A stretch of DNA of 64,000 nucleotides from positions 372,001 to 436,000 of the forward strand of contig NZ_SRRT01000007.1 of the NCBI RefSeq assembly GCF_004784475.1, written 5' to 3'. The notes beneath the pieces are model-generated. The model did no database searches. It was not told where the DNA came from and saw only the letters and a program-made list of their open reading frames with translations. This DNA comes from Streptomyces bauhiniae (GTDB taxonomy: Bacteria; Actinomycetota; Actinomycetes; Streptomycetales; Streptomycetaceae). Shown piece after piece: positions 25,245 through 34,122 of this stretch (the first letter of the stretch is position 1; each line of letters begins with the position of its first letter). A program made the translations under genes and the position numbers.

Positions 25245-26330
25245 TCAGGCGTCCGAGGCGCGGCGGTCGGTGACGAGGTCCATCCGGGCGGCGTCGCCGG
25301 CGAGCAGCGTGCGCAGCTCGGCGGCCGCGGCCGCGTCGGCGGGCAGCGCGTCCACGCTGTTGCCGCGTACGTCCACCAGGCGCACCACCACGTCGTCGCG
25401 CTGGAAGACCGTGCTGCGCAGCACCGCGCTCGCCGGGTCGTCGGCCGCTGTCTGGTCGTGCTGGGAGAGCAGCTCGGCCAGTCGCATGCCCTGGCCGGCG
25501 CGGGCCGGGTAGAACAGCGCGAGGCGGTTGCCCTCCGCCTGCTCGTCGGCGACCACGTGGTGCACCGCGGGGAGCGCCGCACGGGTGAAGAACATCCGGG
25601 CCGACTCCTGGTCGTCCAGGTCCCGGTCCTGCTCCAGGTAGGGGTTGATGGCCTCCTCGACCGCCCGCACCTCGGGCTGCCGGGCCACGTGCCGCAGCGC
25701 GGCCAGCAGATCGCCGCGCACCTCGATGGCCCGCACCACCCGGTTGCCCTGCATGAACAGCGAGGTCCGCATGAGCTGCGTGGTGTCGTCCACCCGCGCC
25801 TTCGGCGAGGCGTAGTCCGCGAGGATCGCCGCGACCTTCTCCTCGGTGCCGGGCTTCACGGTGAAGGTGAGCGCGTGCCGGATGACTCCGTCACCGATGC
25901 GCGGGTGCGCCTGGAGGCGGCGGCCGGCGGCCGGCTCGGCGGGGACCGCCGGGCCGCCCGTCTCGCGGACGATGTGGAAGCGCAGCGAACGGGTGTCGCG
26001 CACGCAGGAGTGCAGCGGCTCCACCATGTGCACGTGCTCCTCGCTGTTCACCCAGGTGAGGAACGGCGGGGCGCTCTCCCACTCGCTGGTGATGAGCCAC
26101 TGCGAGGGGTTCTCGATGGACTGGCAGAGCTGGTCGCTGACGTGTCCGGGCACCTGGGTGACCTGGGAGCAGAGCTGCTCGTACGCCTCCAGGAACTGCT
26201 GCTGCGCGCCGTCGTACACGTCGACCAGGAGGACGACCCGCAGCGGGGAACCGTCGAACACGGACTGGGATACACGCCTGGACACCTCGCGTGCCGGCGT
26301 TTCTGAGGGACGTTCAGACGTGGTGGTCAT
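25245..26330 (-). CDS. SchA/CurD-domain protein (whiE ORF I type)
   Basis: A 361-residue protein, first gene of the pigment operon. The N-terminal ~110 residues are an antibiotic-biosynthesis-monooxygenase-like ferredoxin fold (RVVLLVDVYDGAQQQFLEAY, QWLITSEWESAPPFLTWVNS). The rest matches the SchA/CurD domain known from spore pigment clusters (TLIRHALTF-like strand, MRTSLFMQGNRVVRAIEVRG, FQRDDVVVRLVDVRG). Its exact role is not established; a quinone-forming oxygenase or scaffold are both possible. GAAGGAG stands before the ATG at 26330. Confidence 0.86.
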   Translation of the reverse strand: MTTTSERPSETPAREVSRRVSQSVFDGSPLRVVLLVDVYDGAQQQFLEAYEQLCSQVTQVPGHVSDQLCQSIENPSQWLITSEWESAPPFLTWVNSEEHVHMVEPLHSCVRDTRSLRFHIVRETGGPAVPAEPAAGRRLQAHPRIGDGVIRHALTFTVKPGTEEKVAAILADYASPKARVDDTTQLMRTSLFMQGNRVVRAIEVRGDLLAALRHVARQPEVRAVEEAINPYLEQDRDLDDQESARMFFTRAALPAVHHVVADEQAEGNRLALFYPARAGQGMRLAELLSQHDQTAADDPASAVLRSTVFQRDDVVVRLVDVRGNSVDALPADAAAAAELRTLLAGDAARMDLVTDRRASDA

Positions 26331-26530
26331 CCTGCACACATCTCCTTCGCGGGGCAGAACCGGTGCCGGCCTCTCATCGGGCCCGGCAGCGTTCCTTGAT
26401 CCTGTGCCGGTCCCCACAAGCCCGCGACTCCTGTGAACCACGTGGGTGATTGGGCACGCGGAGCCGCCGCCACCGGGAAGGAAGAGTCCGAGGCGCCCCA
26501 CGCGCCCACCCCCAGCCACTGGAGGCTTCG
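26331..26530. promoter_or_regulatory. Divergent promoter region of the pigment cluster
   Basis: The 200 bp between the SchA/CurD gene and the FAD hydroxylase gene must hold both promoters, as in whiE. I see an 8-bp palindrome CCACGTGG at 26438-26445 about mid-way, and GGAGG just before the hydroxylase start. I did not find a convincing sigma-F-type promoter (GTTT-N-GGGTA) by eye. In S. coelicolor the hydroxylase promoter is sigma-F dependent, from memory. Confidence 0.5.
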
Positions 26531-28171
26531 ATGCATCAGAAAGCCGACCACCGGGTCCCCGTCCTCATCGTGGGCGGCTCACTGGTGGGCCTGTCCATGT
26601 CCGTGTTCCTGGGCCGTCTCGGTGTGCGGCACATGCTCGTCGAACGGCACTCCGGGACCTCGATCCACCCGCGCGGACGCGGCAACAACGTCCGCACGAT
26701 GGAGCTGTTCCGGGTCGCCGGGGTCGAGCCGGACATCAAGGCGGCCGCCTCACTCCTCGCCGACAACCACGGCATCCTCCAGACGCCCACCCTTGTGGGT
26801 GACGCCGGGGAGTGGCTGTTCAAGAACATCGACCCGGGCGGCGGTCTGGCGAGGTTCAGCCCCACCGCCTGGTGCCTGTGCAGCCAGAACGACCTCGAAC
26901 CGGTCCTGCTGGACAGCGCGCGCGAACTCGGCGGCGACCTGCGGTACTTCCACCAGATGGAGTCCTTCGAGCAGGGTGCGGACGGAGTGACGGCGACGGT
27001 CTTCGACCGGAACACCGAGGAACGGTTCACCGTCCGCGCGGACTACCTCGTCGCCGCCGACGGCCCGCGCAGTCCCGTACGGCGTGCCCTCGGCATCGGA
27101 CAGAGCGGGCCCGGCGACCTGTTCGCCAACGTCAGCGTCACCTTCCGGTCCCGCGCGCTGGCCGACGTGGTCGGCGACCGGCGCTTCATCTGCTGCTACC
27201 TCACCCACCCGGACGCGGACGGCGCGCTGCTGCCCGTGGACAACAAGGAGAACTGGGTCTTCCACGCGCCCTGGCACCCCGAGCGCGGCGAGACCCTGGA
27301 CGACTTCACCGAGGAGCGGCTGCGCGACCACATCCGCCGGGCGGTCGGGGTGGACGAACTCGACGTGAAGATCACCGGTATGGCCTCCTGGCGTGCCGCC
27401 GAACGCGTCGCCGACCTCTACTCCTCCGGCCGGGTCTTCCTCGCCGGCGACTCCGCCCACGAGATGTCCCCGACCGGCGCGTTCGGCTCCAACACCGGTA
27501 TCCAGGACGCCCACAACCTGGCCTGGAAGCTGTCCGCCGTCCTCTCCGGCTGGGCCGGCCCCGGCCTGCTGGAGTCGTACGGTGCCGAGCGCCGCCCGGT
27601 CGCGGCCGCCACCAGCGCCCGCGCCTCCGCCCGTTCCGTCGAGCACAGCCACCCCGGCTTCGCCCCGGCCCCCGGGGTGGGCGGCGCCAAGCGCGGCGGC
27701 ATCCTCAACGTGGTCCTCGGCTACCGCTACCCGGCCGGCGCGGTCCTCGGCGCCGACCCCTACGCCGAGGTCGTCCCGGACGCCCTCGCCCTCGACGGCC
27801 GCCCCGGCAGCCGCGCCCCCCACCTCTGGCTCCGCCGGGGCGGCCTGCGCCTGTCCACGCTCGACCTCTACGAGCGCTCGATGGTCCTCCTCACCGACGC
27901 CCCCGACGACGCGGGCTGGTACGCGGCGGCCCGCCGCGTCGCGGCCGAGGACGGCATCGCCCTCGACGCCTACCGCATCGGCCCCGGCCCGGACGCCGAC
28001 CTCACCTACGACACCGAGGACGCCGACTGGGCAAAGGCCCACGGCACCACCGCCGACGGCGCGGTCCTCATCCGCCCCGACGGCTTCGTCGCCTGGCGCG
28101 CCACCAACGCGGCGGCGGACCCGGACACGGTGCTGCGGGAGGCACTGAGGTCGCTGCTGACGCCAGCCTGA
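26531..28171 (+). CDS. FAD-dependent polyketide hydroxylase (whiE ORF VIII type)
   Basis: A 546-residue group A flavoprotein monooxygenase that hydroxylates the aromatic pigment with NAD(P)H and oxygen. The FAD dinucleotide motif is VLIVGGSLVGLSMSVFLGRL (residues 11-30), the DG motif YLVAADGPRSPVRRALG (about 175-191) and the second FAD motif VFLAGDSAHEMSPTGAFG. The C-terminal thioredoxin-like domain is present. It is divergent from the PKS operon, the whiE arrangement. GGAGG lies five bases before the ATG. Confidence 0.92.
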   Translation: MHQKADHRVPVLIVGGSLVGLSMSVFLGRLGVRHMLVERHSGTSIHPRGRGNNVRTMELFRVAGVEPDIKAAASLLADNHGILQTPTLVGDAGEWLFKNIDPGGGLARFSPTAWCLCSQNDLEPVLLDSARELGGDLRYFHQMESFEQGADGVTATVFDRNTEERFTVRADYLVAADGPRSPVRRALGIGQSGPGDLFANVSVTFRSRALADVVGDRRFICCYLTHPDADGALLPVDNKENWVFHAPWHPERGETLDDFTEERLRDHIRRAVGVDELDVKITGMASWRAAERVADLYSSGRVFLAGDSAHEMSPTGAFGSNTGIQDAHNLAWKLSAVLSGWAGPGLLESYGAERRPVAAATSARASARSVEHSHPGFAPAPGVGGAKRGGILNVVLGYRYPAGAVLGADPYAEVVPDALALDGRPGSRAPHLWLRRGGLRLSTLDLYERSMVLLTDAPDDAGWYAAARRVAAEDGIALDAYRIGPGPDADLTYDTEDADWAKAHGTTADGAVLIRPDGFVAWRATNAAADPDTVLREALRSLLTPA

Positions 28172-28202
28172 TCCACTGGCGAACGCTGCCGTCGAGTAAC
28201 CC

Positions 28203-28240
28203 GAAGGCCCAGGTCAGAGCGCATCTGACCTGGGCCTTTT
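28203..28240 (+). terminator. Terminator after the pigment hydroxylase
   Basis: A 15-bp perfect inverted repeat (AAGGCCCAGGTCAGA, loop GCGCA, complement) followed by TT on the plus strand. It ends the hydroxylase transcript and may also stop read-through from the tRNA gene on the other strand, only four bases away. Confidence 0.8.
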
Positions 28241-28243
28241 CGG

Positions 28244-28318
28244 AGCCCCCTGTCGGATTCGAACCGACGACCTACGCATTACAAGTGCGTTGCTCTGGCC
28301 GGACTGAGCTAAGGAGGC
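28244..28318 (-). tRNA. tRNA-Thr (anticodon UGU)
   Basis: The minus strand folds as a cloverleaf: acceptor GCCTCCT paired with AGGGGGC, D arm AGCTCAGTCCGGCCAGAGC-like, anticodon stem ACGCA/TGCGT with loop CTTGTAA giving anticodon UGU, and T arm GTCGGTTCGAATCCGAC. The length is 75 nt and CCA is not encoded (CTCC follows). The 3' end faces the pigment cluster at four bases from its terminator, a position typical for island borders. Confidence 0.95.
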
Positions 28319-28436
28319 GGGGGCCGGTGGGCCCGTGTGTGTGCAGTGTACCCATGCGGGGGTGTGGGGCGGTGGGGGAAATTCGGGGGTGCCCAGGTAC
28401 TGACAGGGCAGGTGGGGGGCGGGTACCGTCCTGCCA

Positions 28437-28452
28437 GTTCACCTGGGTGAAC
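28437..28452. promoter_or_regulatory. Palindromic operator candidate upstream of msiK
   Basis: GTTCACCTGGGTGAAC is a perfect 7-2-7 inverted repeat 66 bases before the msiK start codon. Its size and symmetry suit a dimeric repressor of the LacI, GntR or TetR type. It does not match dre. The binding protein is unknown. Confidence 0.55.
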
Positions 28453-28518
28453 CAACGAACCACCTTCCTACAACGGATCGTCCGGCACGTTCCTGCCGGT
28501 AGAAGGGGGCCCCTCACC

Positions 28519-29658
<1,140 letters not shown>

Positions 29659-29683
29659 CCGGCGCACACAGGCAGTTCACAGG

Positions 29684-29710
29684 GAGGGGGTCCTGCGGGG
29701 CCCCCTTCCG
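29684..29710 (+). terminator. Terminator after msiK
   Basis: A G-rich hairpin (AGGGGGTCC ... GGGCCCCCTT) starting about 25 bases after the msiK stop. The stem has one G-U pair and a short loop, followed by TT. It is likely the msiK transcription end. Confidence 0.55.
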
Positions 29711-29860
29711 CGTACCCCGGCACGGTTGGGTGGATATCCCGGCACAGGGACCAATTCGGGCGCCCGGCGTCAACCCCCTACCCAGAAAGCAGCGCGACTC
29801 CATCCCCCGTAAGGGTGACTAAATGTCGCCAAATCAGTACCGAGCGCTACCCTCACTCGC

Positions 29861-30340
29861 GTGACGCACTCCACCACCCCTCAGACGCGACGCGGCCACC
29901 GGGGCGGCCCTGCCCGCCGGATCGGCCGCACTCTCGCCCTCGTCCTGCCCGTCGTCCTGGTGCTCTCCGGAACCCTCGCGGTCACGCGGGTCAACTGGAC
30001 CGGGGACTCCGAAGGCTCCGTGCTCACCGCCTCGGACGTCGCCCAGGCCCCCGCGAAGGCCGGCACCGCCCGTACGGTCACCGCCAAGAAGGCGGCGCCC
30101 CAGGACGTCCTGCGCGACCGGCTGCTGACCGAGCTTCAGCACAAGAACCCCGGCGTGGTCCTCACCCACCTCCAGCAGGCGGTCAACGGCCACCCCGCCC
30201 TCGCCGAACACTGCACCTCCATCGCCCGCACCCTGGGCCGAGCCGCAGTCCGCCTCTACGGCGCCTCCCGAGCCCAGTCCTACGCCCGCCCGGTGTGCGA
30301 CACATCCTTCGCGACGGGTGTACTGGCGGCACATAGCTGA
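29861..30340 (+). CDS. Membrane-anchored hypothetical protein
   Basis: A 159-residue protein with a basic N-terminus and one membrane helix or uncleaved signal (RTLALVLPVVLVLSGTLAVT). An extracytoplasmic domain follows with two cysteines (HCTSIARTLG, RPVCDTSFATG) that could form a disulphide. I do not recognise a family. The GTG at 29861 starts the frame. Its last codons and stop are the first unit of a 15-bp tandem repeat, so repeat copy changes could not alter the protein beyond its end. Confidence 0.7.
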   Translation: MTHSTTPQTRRGHRGGPARRIGRTLALVLPVVLVLSGTLAVTRVNWTGDSEGSVLTASDVAQAPAKAGTARTVTAKKAAPQDVLRDRLLTELQHKNPGVVLTHLQQAVNGHPALAEHCTSIARTLGRAAVRLYGASRAQSYARPVCDTSFATGVLAAHS

Positions 30341-30404
30341 CCCCCACATAGCTGACCCCCACATAGCTGGTCCGCACATAGCTGATGGGCACATAGCCTG
30401 TCGG
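30330..30404. repeat. Five tandem copies of a 15-bp repeat
   Basis: Five units beginning CACATAG follow each other without gaps: the first two are identical (CACATAGCTGACCCC) and the next three drift at the last six positions. The first unit contains the stop codon of the upstream gene; the array ends 63 bases before the nucleotidyltransferase start. It is too regular to be chance and too short for CRISPR. It may be a minisatellite produced by slippage. Confidence 0.9.
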
Positions 30405-30467
30405 CACCCACAGGTAGCCCTGTCGTGCCCCCTGGCCTCCCCCGGGGCGCCACGTACAGTTCGGGGC

Positions 30468-31199
30468 ATGACCCATCCGAACGTCGCTGCGCGCCCCACC
30501 CAAGCCGTTGTCCTGGCCGGGGGGCAGGGGTCCCGGCTGCGCCCCTACACGGACGACCGGCCCAAGCCGATGGTCGAGATTCCCGGCACGGGCACCCCGA
30601 TCATCGGCCACCAGCTCAACTGGCTGGCCGAAGAGGGCGTCACGGACGTGGTGGTCTCCTGCGGCCATCTCGCCGAGGTGCTCCAGAAGTGGCTGGCCAC
30701 GGCCGAGCTGCCGCTGTCCGTGACCACCGTCGTGGAGACCGAGCCGCTCGGCCGGGGCGGCGGCCTGAAGTACGCCGCCGCGCACCTCCCCCGCCCCGAC
30801 CGGCCCTGGTACGCCACCAACGGCGACATCTGGACCCGCTTCTCCCTGCGGGACATGGCCGACTTCCACACCGAGCGGGACGCGGTCGCCACCCTCGCGC
30901 TGGCCCGGCCGCGCATCCCCTGGGGCGCCGTGCGCACGGACGGCTTCGGACACATCACGGACTTCATCGAGGCCCCGCCGTCCACCGTCGAGATCAACGC
31001 CGGTGTGTACGTGTTCTCCCCCGAGTTCCGCGACCTGCTGCCCGACCGGGGCGACCACGAGCGCGCCACGTTCCCCCGCCTGGCCCGTGAGCGCAAGCTC
31101 GCCGGGTTCCCGCTCCCCCAGGGCTCCTACTGGCGGGCCATCGACACCGTCAAGGACCTCACCGAGGCCGCCAAGGAACTGGACGCCGGCCGCGCCTGA
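30468..31199 (+). CDS. Nucleotidyltransferase (sugar-1-phosphate type)
   Basis: A 243-residue enzyme with the NTP-transferase motif VVLAGGQGSRLRPYTDDRPK at residues 14-33 and the metal-binding NGD in WYATNGDIWTRFSLRDMADF. EINAGVYVFSPEF is the usual substrate loop. It would join NTP to a sugar 1-phosphate (mannose-1-phosphate guanylyltransferase or MurNAc-1-P uridylyltransferase-like) for wall or glycan synthesis. No left-handed helix domain is present. The ATG at 30468 is used; frames reading from the repeat are not coding. Confidence 0.82.
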   Translation: MTHPNVAARPTQAVVLAGGQGSRLRPYTDDRPKPMVEIPGTGTPIIGHQLNWLAEEGVTDVVVSCGHLAEVLQKWLATAELPLSVTTVVETEPLGRGGGLKYAAAHLPRPDRPWYATNGDIWTRFSLRDMADFHTERDAVATLALARPRIPWGAVRTDGFGHITDFIEAPPSTVEINAGVYVFSPEFRDLLPDRGDHERATFPRLARERKLAGFPLPQGSYWRAIDTVKDLTEAAKELDAGRA

Positions 31200-31211
31200 C
31201 GAACACACGCC

Positions 31212-31250
31212 GAAGGGCCTCGTACCTCACCACGAGGTACGGGGCCCTTC
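31212..31250. terminator. Bidirectional terminator
   Basis: A 17-bp inverted repeat (GAAGGGCCTCGTACCTC, loop ACCAC, complement with one mismatch) lies between the convergent nucleotidyltransferase and DoxX genes. Confidence 0.75.
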
Positions 31251-31265
31251 CGCGTGCCCAGGGCG

Positions 31266-32969
31266 TCAGTTGCCGAACAGACCGCCCACCAGGCCCGGCT
31301 GACCGGTGGAGGACCCACCCGCGTCGCTCCCGCCGCCCGAATCCGTGCCGCCCCCGCCCGCGGTGCCCGAGCCGGTGCCACCGGTAGCGGTACCGCCCGC
31401 GCTGCTCGGCCCCGCCGTGGTGCTGGGGGCACCCCCACCGCCACCGGTGGTCGGAGTGGTCCGCTGGGGCGGCGCCTGCCCTGTGGTGCCCTGGGTCTGG
31501 CTGGGCGCGGCAGGAGCCGTACCAGCCGTACGGCCCGCGCCCGGCGTGCCGGCCGCGCCGGACGGGCTCGCGCCCGCCGAGGCACCGCCAGTCGGCGAGC
31601 TGGACGCCGACGGGCTGGCCTGCCTGCGCGGAGCGCCGGGCTCCGAGGGCAGCGGCGAACCGGGCTGGTTGTTGCGCGGCGCCTCACCCGGACCGGGCAC
31701 GACCACCCGGCCGGCATCCCGCACCGCACCGCCGAGCAGCGAACCGACCAGCAGGGTCAGCCCGACCGTCACGGCCGTGATCAGCGCGCCCCGGCGCAGC
31801 ACGTACCGGCGCAGGTCCCAGAGGGCGGCGCGCGGGCCCAGCGTGCGCCAGGCGCTGCCCGCGAGCCTGCCGTCCACGGAGTACACCGGGGCACCCGCGA
31901 TGACCAGCGGGGACCAGGCGGCCAGGTAGATGATGTCGGGCGCGTCGTACGCCGGGACCGTCTTCCAGCTCACGGTCACGATGAGCGCGGCCGAGAGCAG
32001 CCCGCCCATCACCGCGGCGACCCGCTGCCAGCAGCCCAGGATGGTCAGCACGCCGACCACGACCTGGAGGAAGGCGATGACCAGCCCGGAGCCCACCGGA
32101 TGGTGCAGCGCGAACTGGCGCAGCGGCTCGGCCACGTCCCACGGGTGCAGGGTGTTGAGCCACTTGACCATCGAGCCGCGCTCGCCGCCGTCGAAGTAGA
32201 CGGGGTCGCACAGCTTGCCCATGCCGGCGTAGATCGAGATGAAGCCGAGGAAGACGCGCAGCGGGAGCAGGACCACGCCGAGATTCATCCGGCGACCGGG
32301 GTAGTACGCGTGCCGCGCCGGGTCGTCACCGCGCCGCGCGGCCCGCGAGCCGGCGGGCCGGACGGAAGGCTCGTCGGGGTCGAACTCGTCGCTCGCGTAG
32401 GGCGATTCGTCGTACGGGGGCTCGTCGTAGGGCGGCTCGTCGTAGGCGCTGCCGACCGGGCGCATGTGGGGCAGCAGCCGGGTGCCGCCGTCGGGGCCGG
32501 TGCGCTGGTGGCCGAGGACGGGGGTCTCGACGGTCGGGTCGAGCCGGTCGTAGGCGTCCGCGTAGCCGGTATGGTCCGGGCCGAGGCGCGGGATGACCTG
32601 GGTGGCACCGGCCGGTTCGTCGGGGTGGCGCACGCTGCTGCCCCGCACGGCCTGGAGCAGGCGGTGGGTGCCGGTGTCGTCGGGCGCGGACCGGCCGGTC
32701 CAGACGAGCGGACGGCGCCGGCCCGCGGCCCCGCCCCCCGGACCCCCGGCGGACATGCGCGCGGGGTCCTCGGCGCTCAGATGCCGGGCGATTCTCGGGG
32801 ACTGGGTGCGCCTGCCCGCCGTCCCCAACTGCACGCGGAAGCTGGCGTGATTGACGATGACCTGCGCCGGATCGCTCGGCACCTTCACCATGCTCAGCGC
32901 GGGAGCGTCGTCGAAGCCCGACGAGCGGTCCCCCGTGGGAGTGCGGGGTGTTCTGGTGTCCACACTCAT
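31266..32969 (-). CDS. DoxX-family membrane protein with long disordered tails
   Basis: A 567-residue protein. Residues 1-230 are disordered with an acidic repeat (DEPPYDEPPYDESPY). The centre has four membrane helices of the DoxX domain (LRVFLGFISIYAGMGKLCDP, LVIAFLQVVVGVLTILGCWQ, GGLLSAALIVTVSW, IIYLAAWSPLVIAGAP) and one further helix (ITAVTVGLTLLVGSLLGG). The last ~135 residues are Ser/Thr/Gly/Pro-rich, probably outside the membrane. DoxX proteins act in thiosulphate or redox-thiol processes; the role here is not known. The large low-complexity tails are usual in Streptomyces homologues. Confidence 0.8.
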   Translation of the reverse strand: MSVDTRTPRTPTGDRSSGFDDAPALSMVKVPSDPAQVIVNHASFRVQLGTAGRRTQSPRIARHLSAEDPARMSAGGPGGGAAGRRRPLVWTGRSAPDDTGTHRLLQAVRGSSVRHPDEPAGATQVIPRLGPDHTGYADAYDRLDPTVETPVLGHQRTGPDGGTRLLPHMRPVGSAYDEPPYDEPPYDESPYASDEFDPDEPSVRPAGSRAARRGDDPARHAYYPGRRMNLGVVLLPLRVFLGFISIYAGMGKLCDPVYFDGGERGSMVKWLNTLHPWDVAEPLRQFALHHPVGSGLVIAFLQVVVGVLTILGCWQRVAAVMGGLLSAALIVTVSWKTVPAYDAPDIIYLAAWSPLVIAGAPVYSVDGRLAGSAWRTLGPRAALWDLRRYVLRRGALITAVTVGLTLLVGSLLGGAVRDAGRVVVPGPGEAPRNNQPGSPLPSEPGAPRRQASPSASSSPTGGASAGASPSGAAGTPGAGRTAGTAPAAPSQTQGTTGQAPPQRTTPTTGGGGGAPSTTAGPSSAGGTATGGTGSGTAGGGGTDSGGGSDAGGSSTGQPGLVGGLFGN

Positions 32970-33097
32970 CTAACCGAGTGACGCCGAGTTAGGACACTGC
33001 CTTGACCGGCCCGATGTGTCCGGGCCGCGTCAAAGTCGTCGTGTACGCCGGTCATCCCCCGGAATTACCGCATCCGGGGGAATTGCCGAACGGCCGT

Positions 33098-34036
33098 TCA
33101 GGAGCGGCGGCGGGACGCCTCGTACAGCACCACACCGGCGGCGACACCGGCGTTGAGGGACTCCGCGCCACCCGGCATGGGGATGCGGACCCGGTGGTCG
33201 CAGGTCTCGCCGACCAGGCGGGACAGGCCCTTGCCCTCGCTGCCGACCACGATGACGACCGGGCCGGACAGCGCCGCCAGGTCGCCCACCTCGGCCTCAC
33301 CGTCGGCGGCCAGGCCGACCACGGTGATCCCGGCCTTCTTGTACTGCTCCAGGGTCCGGGTGAGGTTGGTGGCACGGGCGACCGGCGTACGGGCGGCAGC
33401 GCCGGCCGACGACTTCCAGGCACCGGCGCTCATGCCGGCCGAGCGGCGCTCGGGGACGACCACGCCGTGCCCACCGAAGGCGGAGACGGAGCGGACGACG
33501 GCGCCGAGGTTGCGCGGGTCGGTGACGCCGTCGAGGGCGACGATCAGCGGGTCCTCGCCCTTGTCGTAGGCGCCGGCGGGCAGGTCCTCGGGGTGCGCGT
33601 ACTCGTACGGCGGGACCTGGAGGACGAGGCCCTGGTGGTTCAGGCCGTTGGTCATCCGGTCCAGCTCGGGGCGCGGGGCCTCCATGAGGTGGATGTTGCC
33701 GCGCTCGGCGGCGAGCTGGAGGGCCTCGCGGACGCGCTCGTCGTTGTCGATGAACTGCTGGACGTAGAGCATGGTGGCGGGCACGCCGTCACGCAGTGCC
33801 TCGTACACCGGGTTGCGGCCGACGACCAGCTCGGAGGAGGAGCGGCCGGCGCCCTTGCGCTGCGGCGGGCGGCCCTGGGCGCGGCGGACCTTGGCGGCGG
33901 CGGCGCGCTGCTTGGCGTGGCCCTTGCGCATCTCGGCCGGGGGCGTGGGGCCCTTGCCCTCCAGGCCACGGCGCCGCTGGCCGCCGCTGCCGACCTGGGC
34001 ACCCTTCTTGCCTGACATGCGGCGGTTGTTCGCCAT
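33098..34036 (-). CDS. rlmB: 23S rRNA (guanosine-2'-O-)-methyltransferase RlmB
   Basis: A 312-residue SPOUT methyltransferase modifying 23S rRNA. A basic N-terminal extension (GSGGQRRRGLEGKG) leads to the substrate-binding L7Ae-like part (VVGRNPVYEALRDGVPA). The SPOUT motifs follow: GVTDPRNLGAVVRSVSAFG (motif 1), VVIVVGSEGKGLSRLV (motif 2) and IPMPGGAESLNAGVAAGVVL (motif 3, knot). It lies downstream of cysS on the same strand, 86 bases away, the common actinobacterial order. Confidence 0.92.
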   Translation of the reverse strand: MANNRRMSGKKGAQVGSGGQRRRGLEGKGPTPPAEMRKGHAKQRAAAAKVRRAQGRPPQRKGAGRSSSELVVGRNPVYEALRDGVPATMLYVQQFIDNDERVREALQLAAERGNIHLMEAPRPELDRMTNGLNHQGLVLQVPPYEYAHPEDLPAGAYDKGEDPLIVALDGVTDPRNLGAVVRSVSAFGGHGVVVPERRSAGMSAGAWKSSAGAAARTPVARATNLTRTLEQYKKAGITVVGLAADGEAEVGDLAALSGPVVIVVGSEGKGLSRLVGETCDHRVRIPMPGGAESLNAGVAAGVVLYEASRRRS

Positions 34037-34122
34037 GAGTTACCCGTCTCCGTGAGCGTTCGTACGTATGTATGCAGTGTGCCGCCCGGATCGCCGGGCG
34101 GCACACTCGATCAAGCCGTGAG

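Noticed and set aside
28244..28318. tRNA-Thr as a proven integration site of an island carrying the pigment cluster
   Set aside because: The position fits, but I found no second copy of the tRNA 3' end and no integrase gene in the window.
30330..30404. CRISPR array
   Set aside because: Units are contiguous 15-mers with no spacers and no cas genes near.
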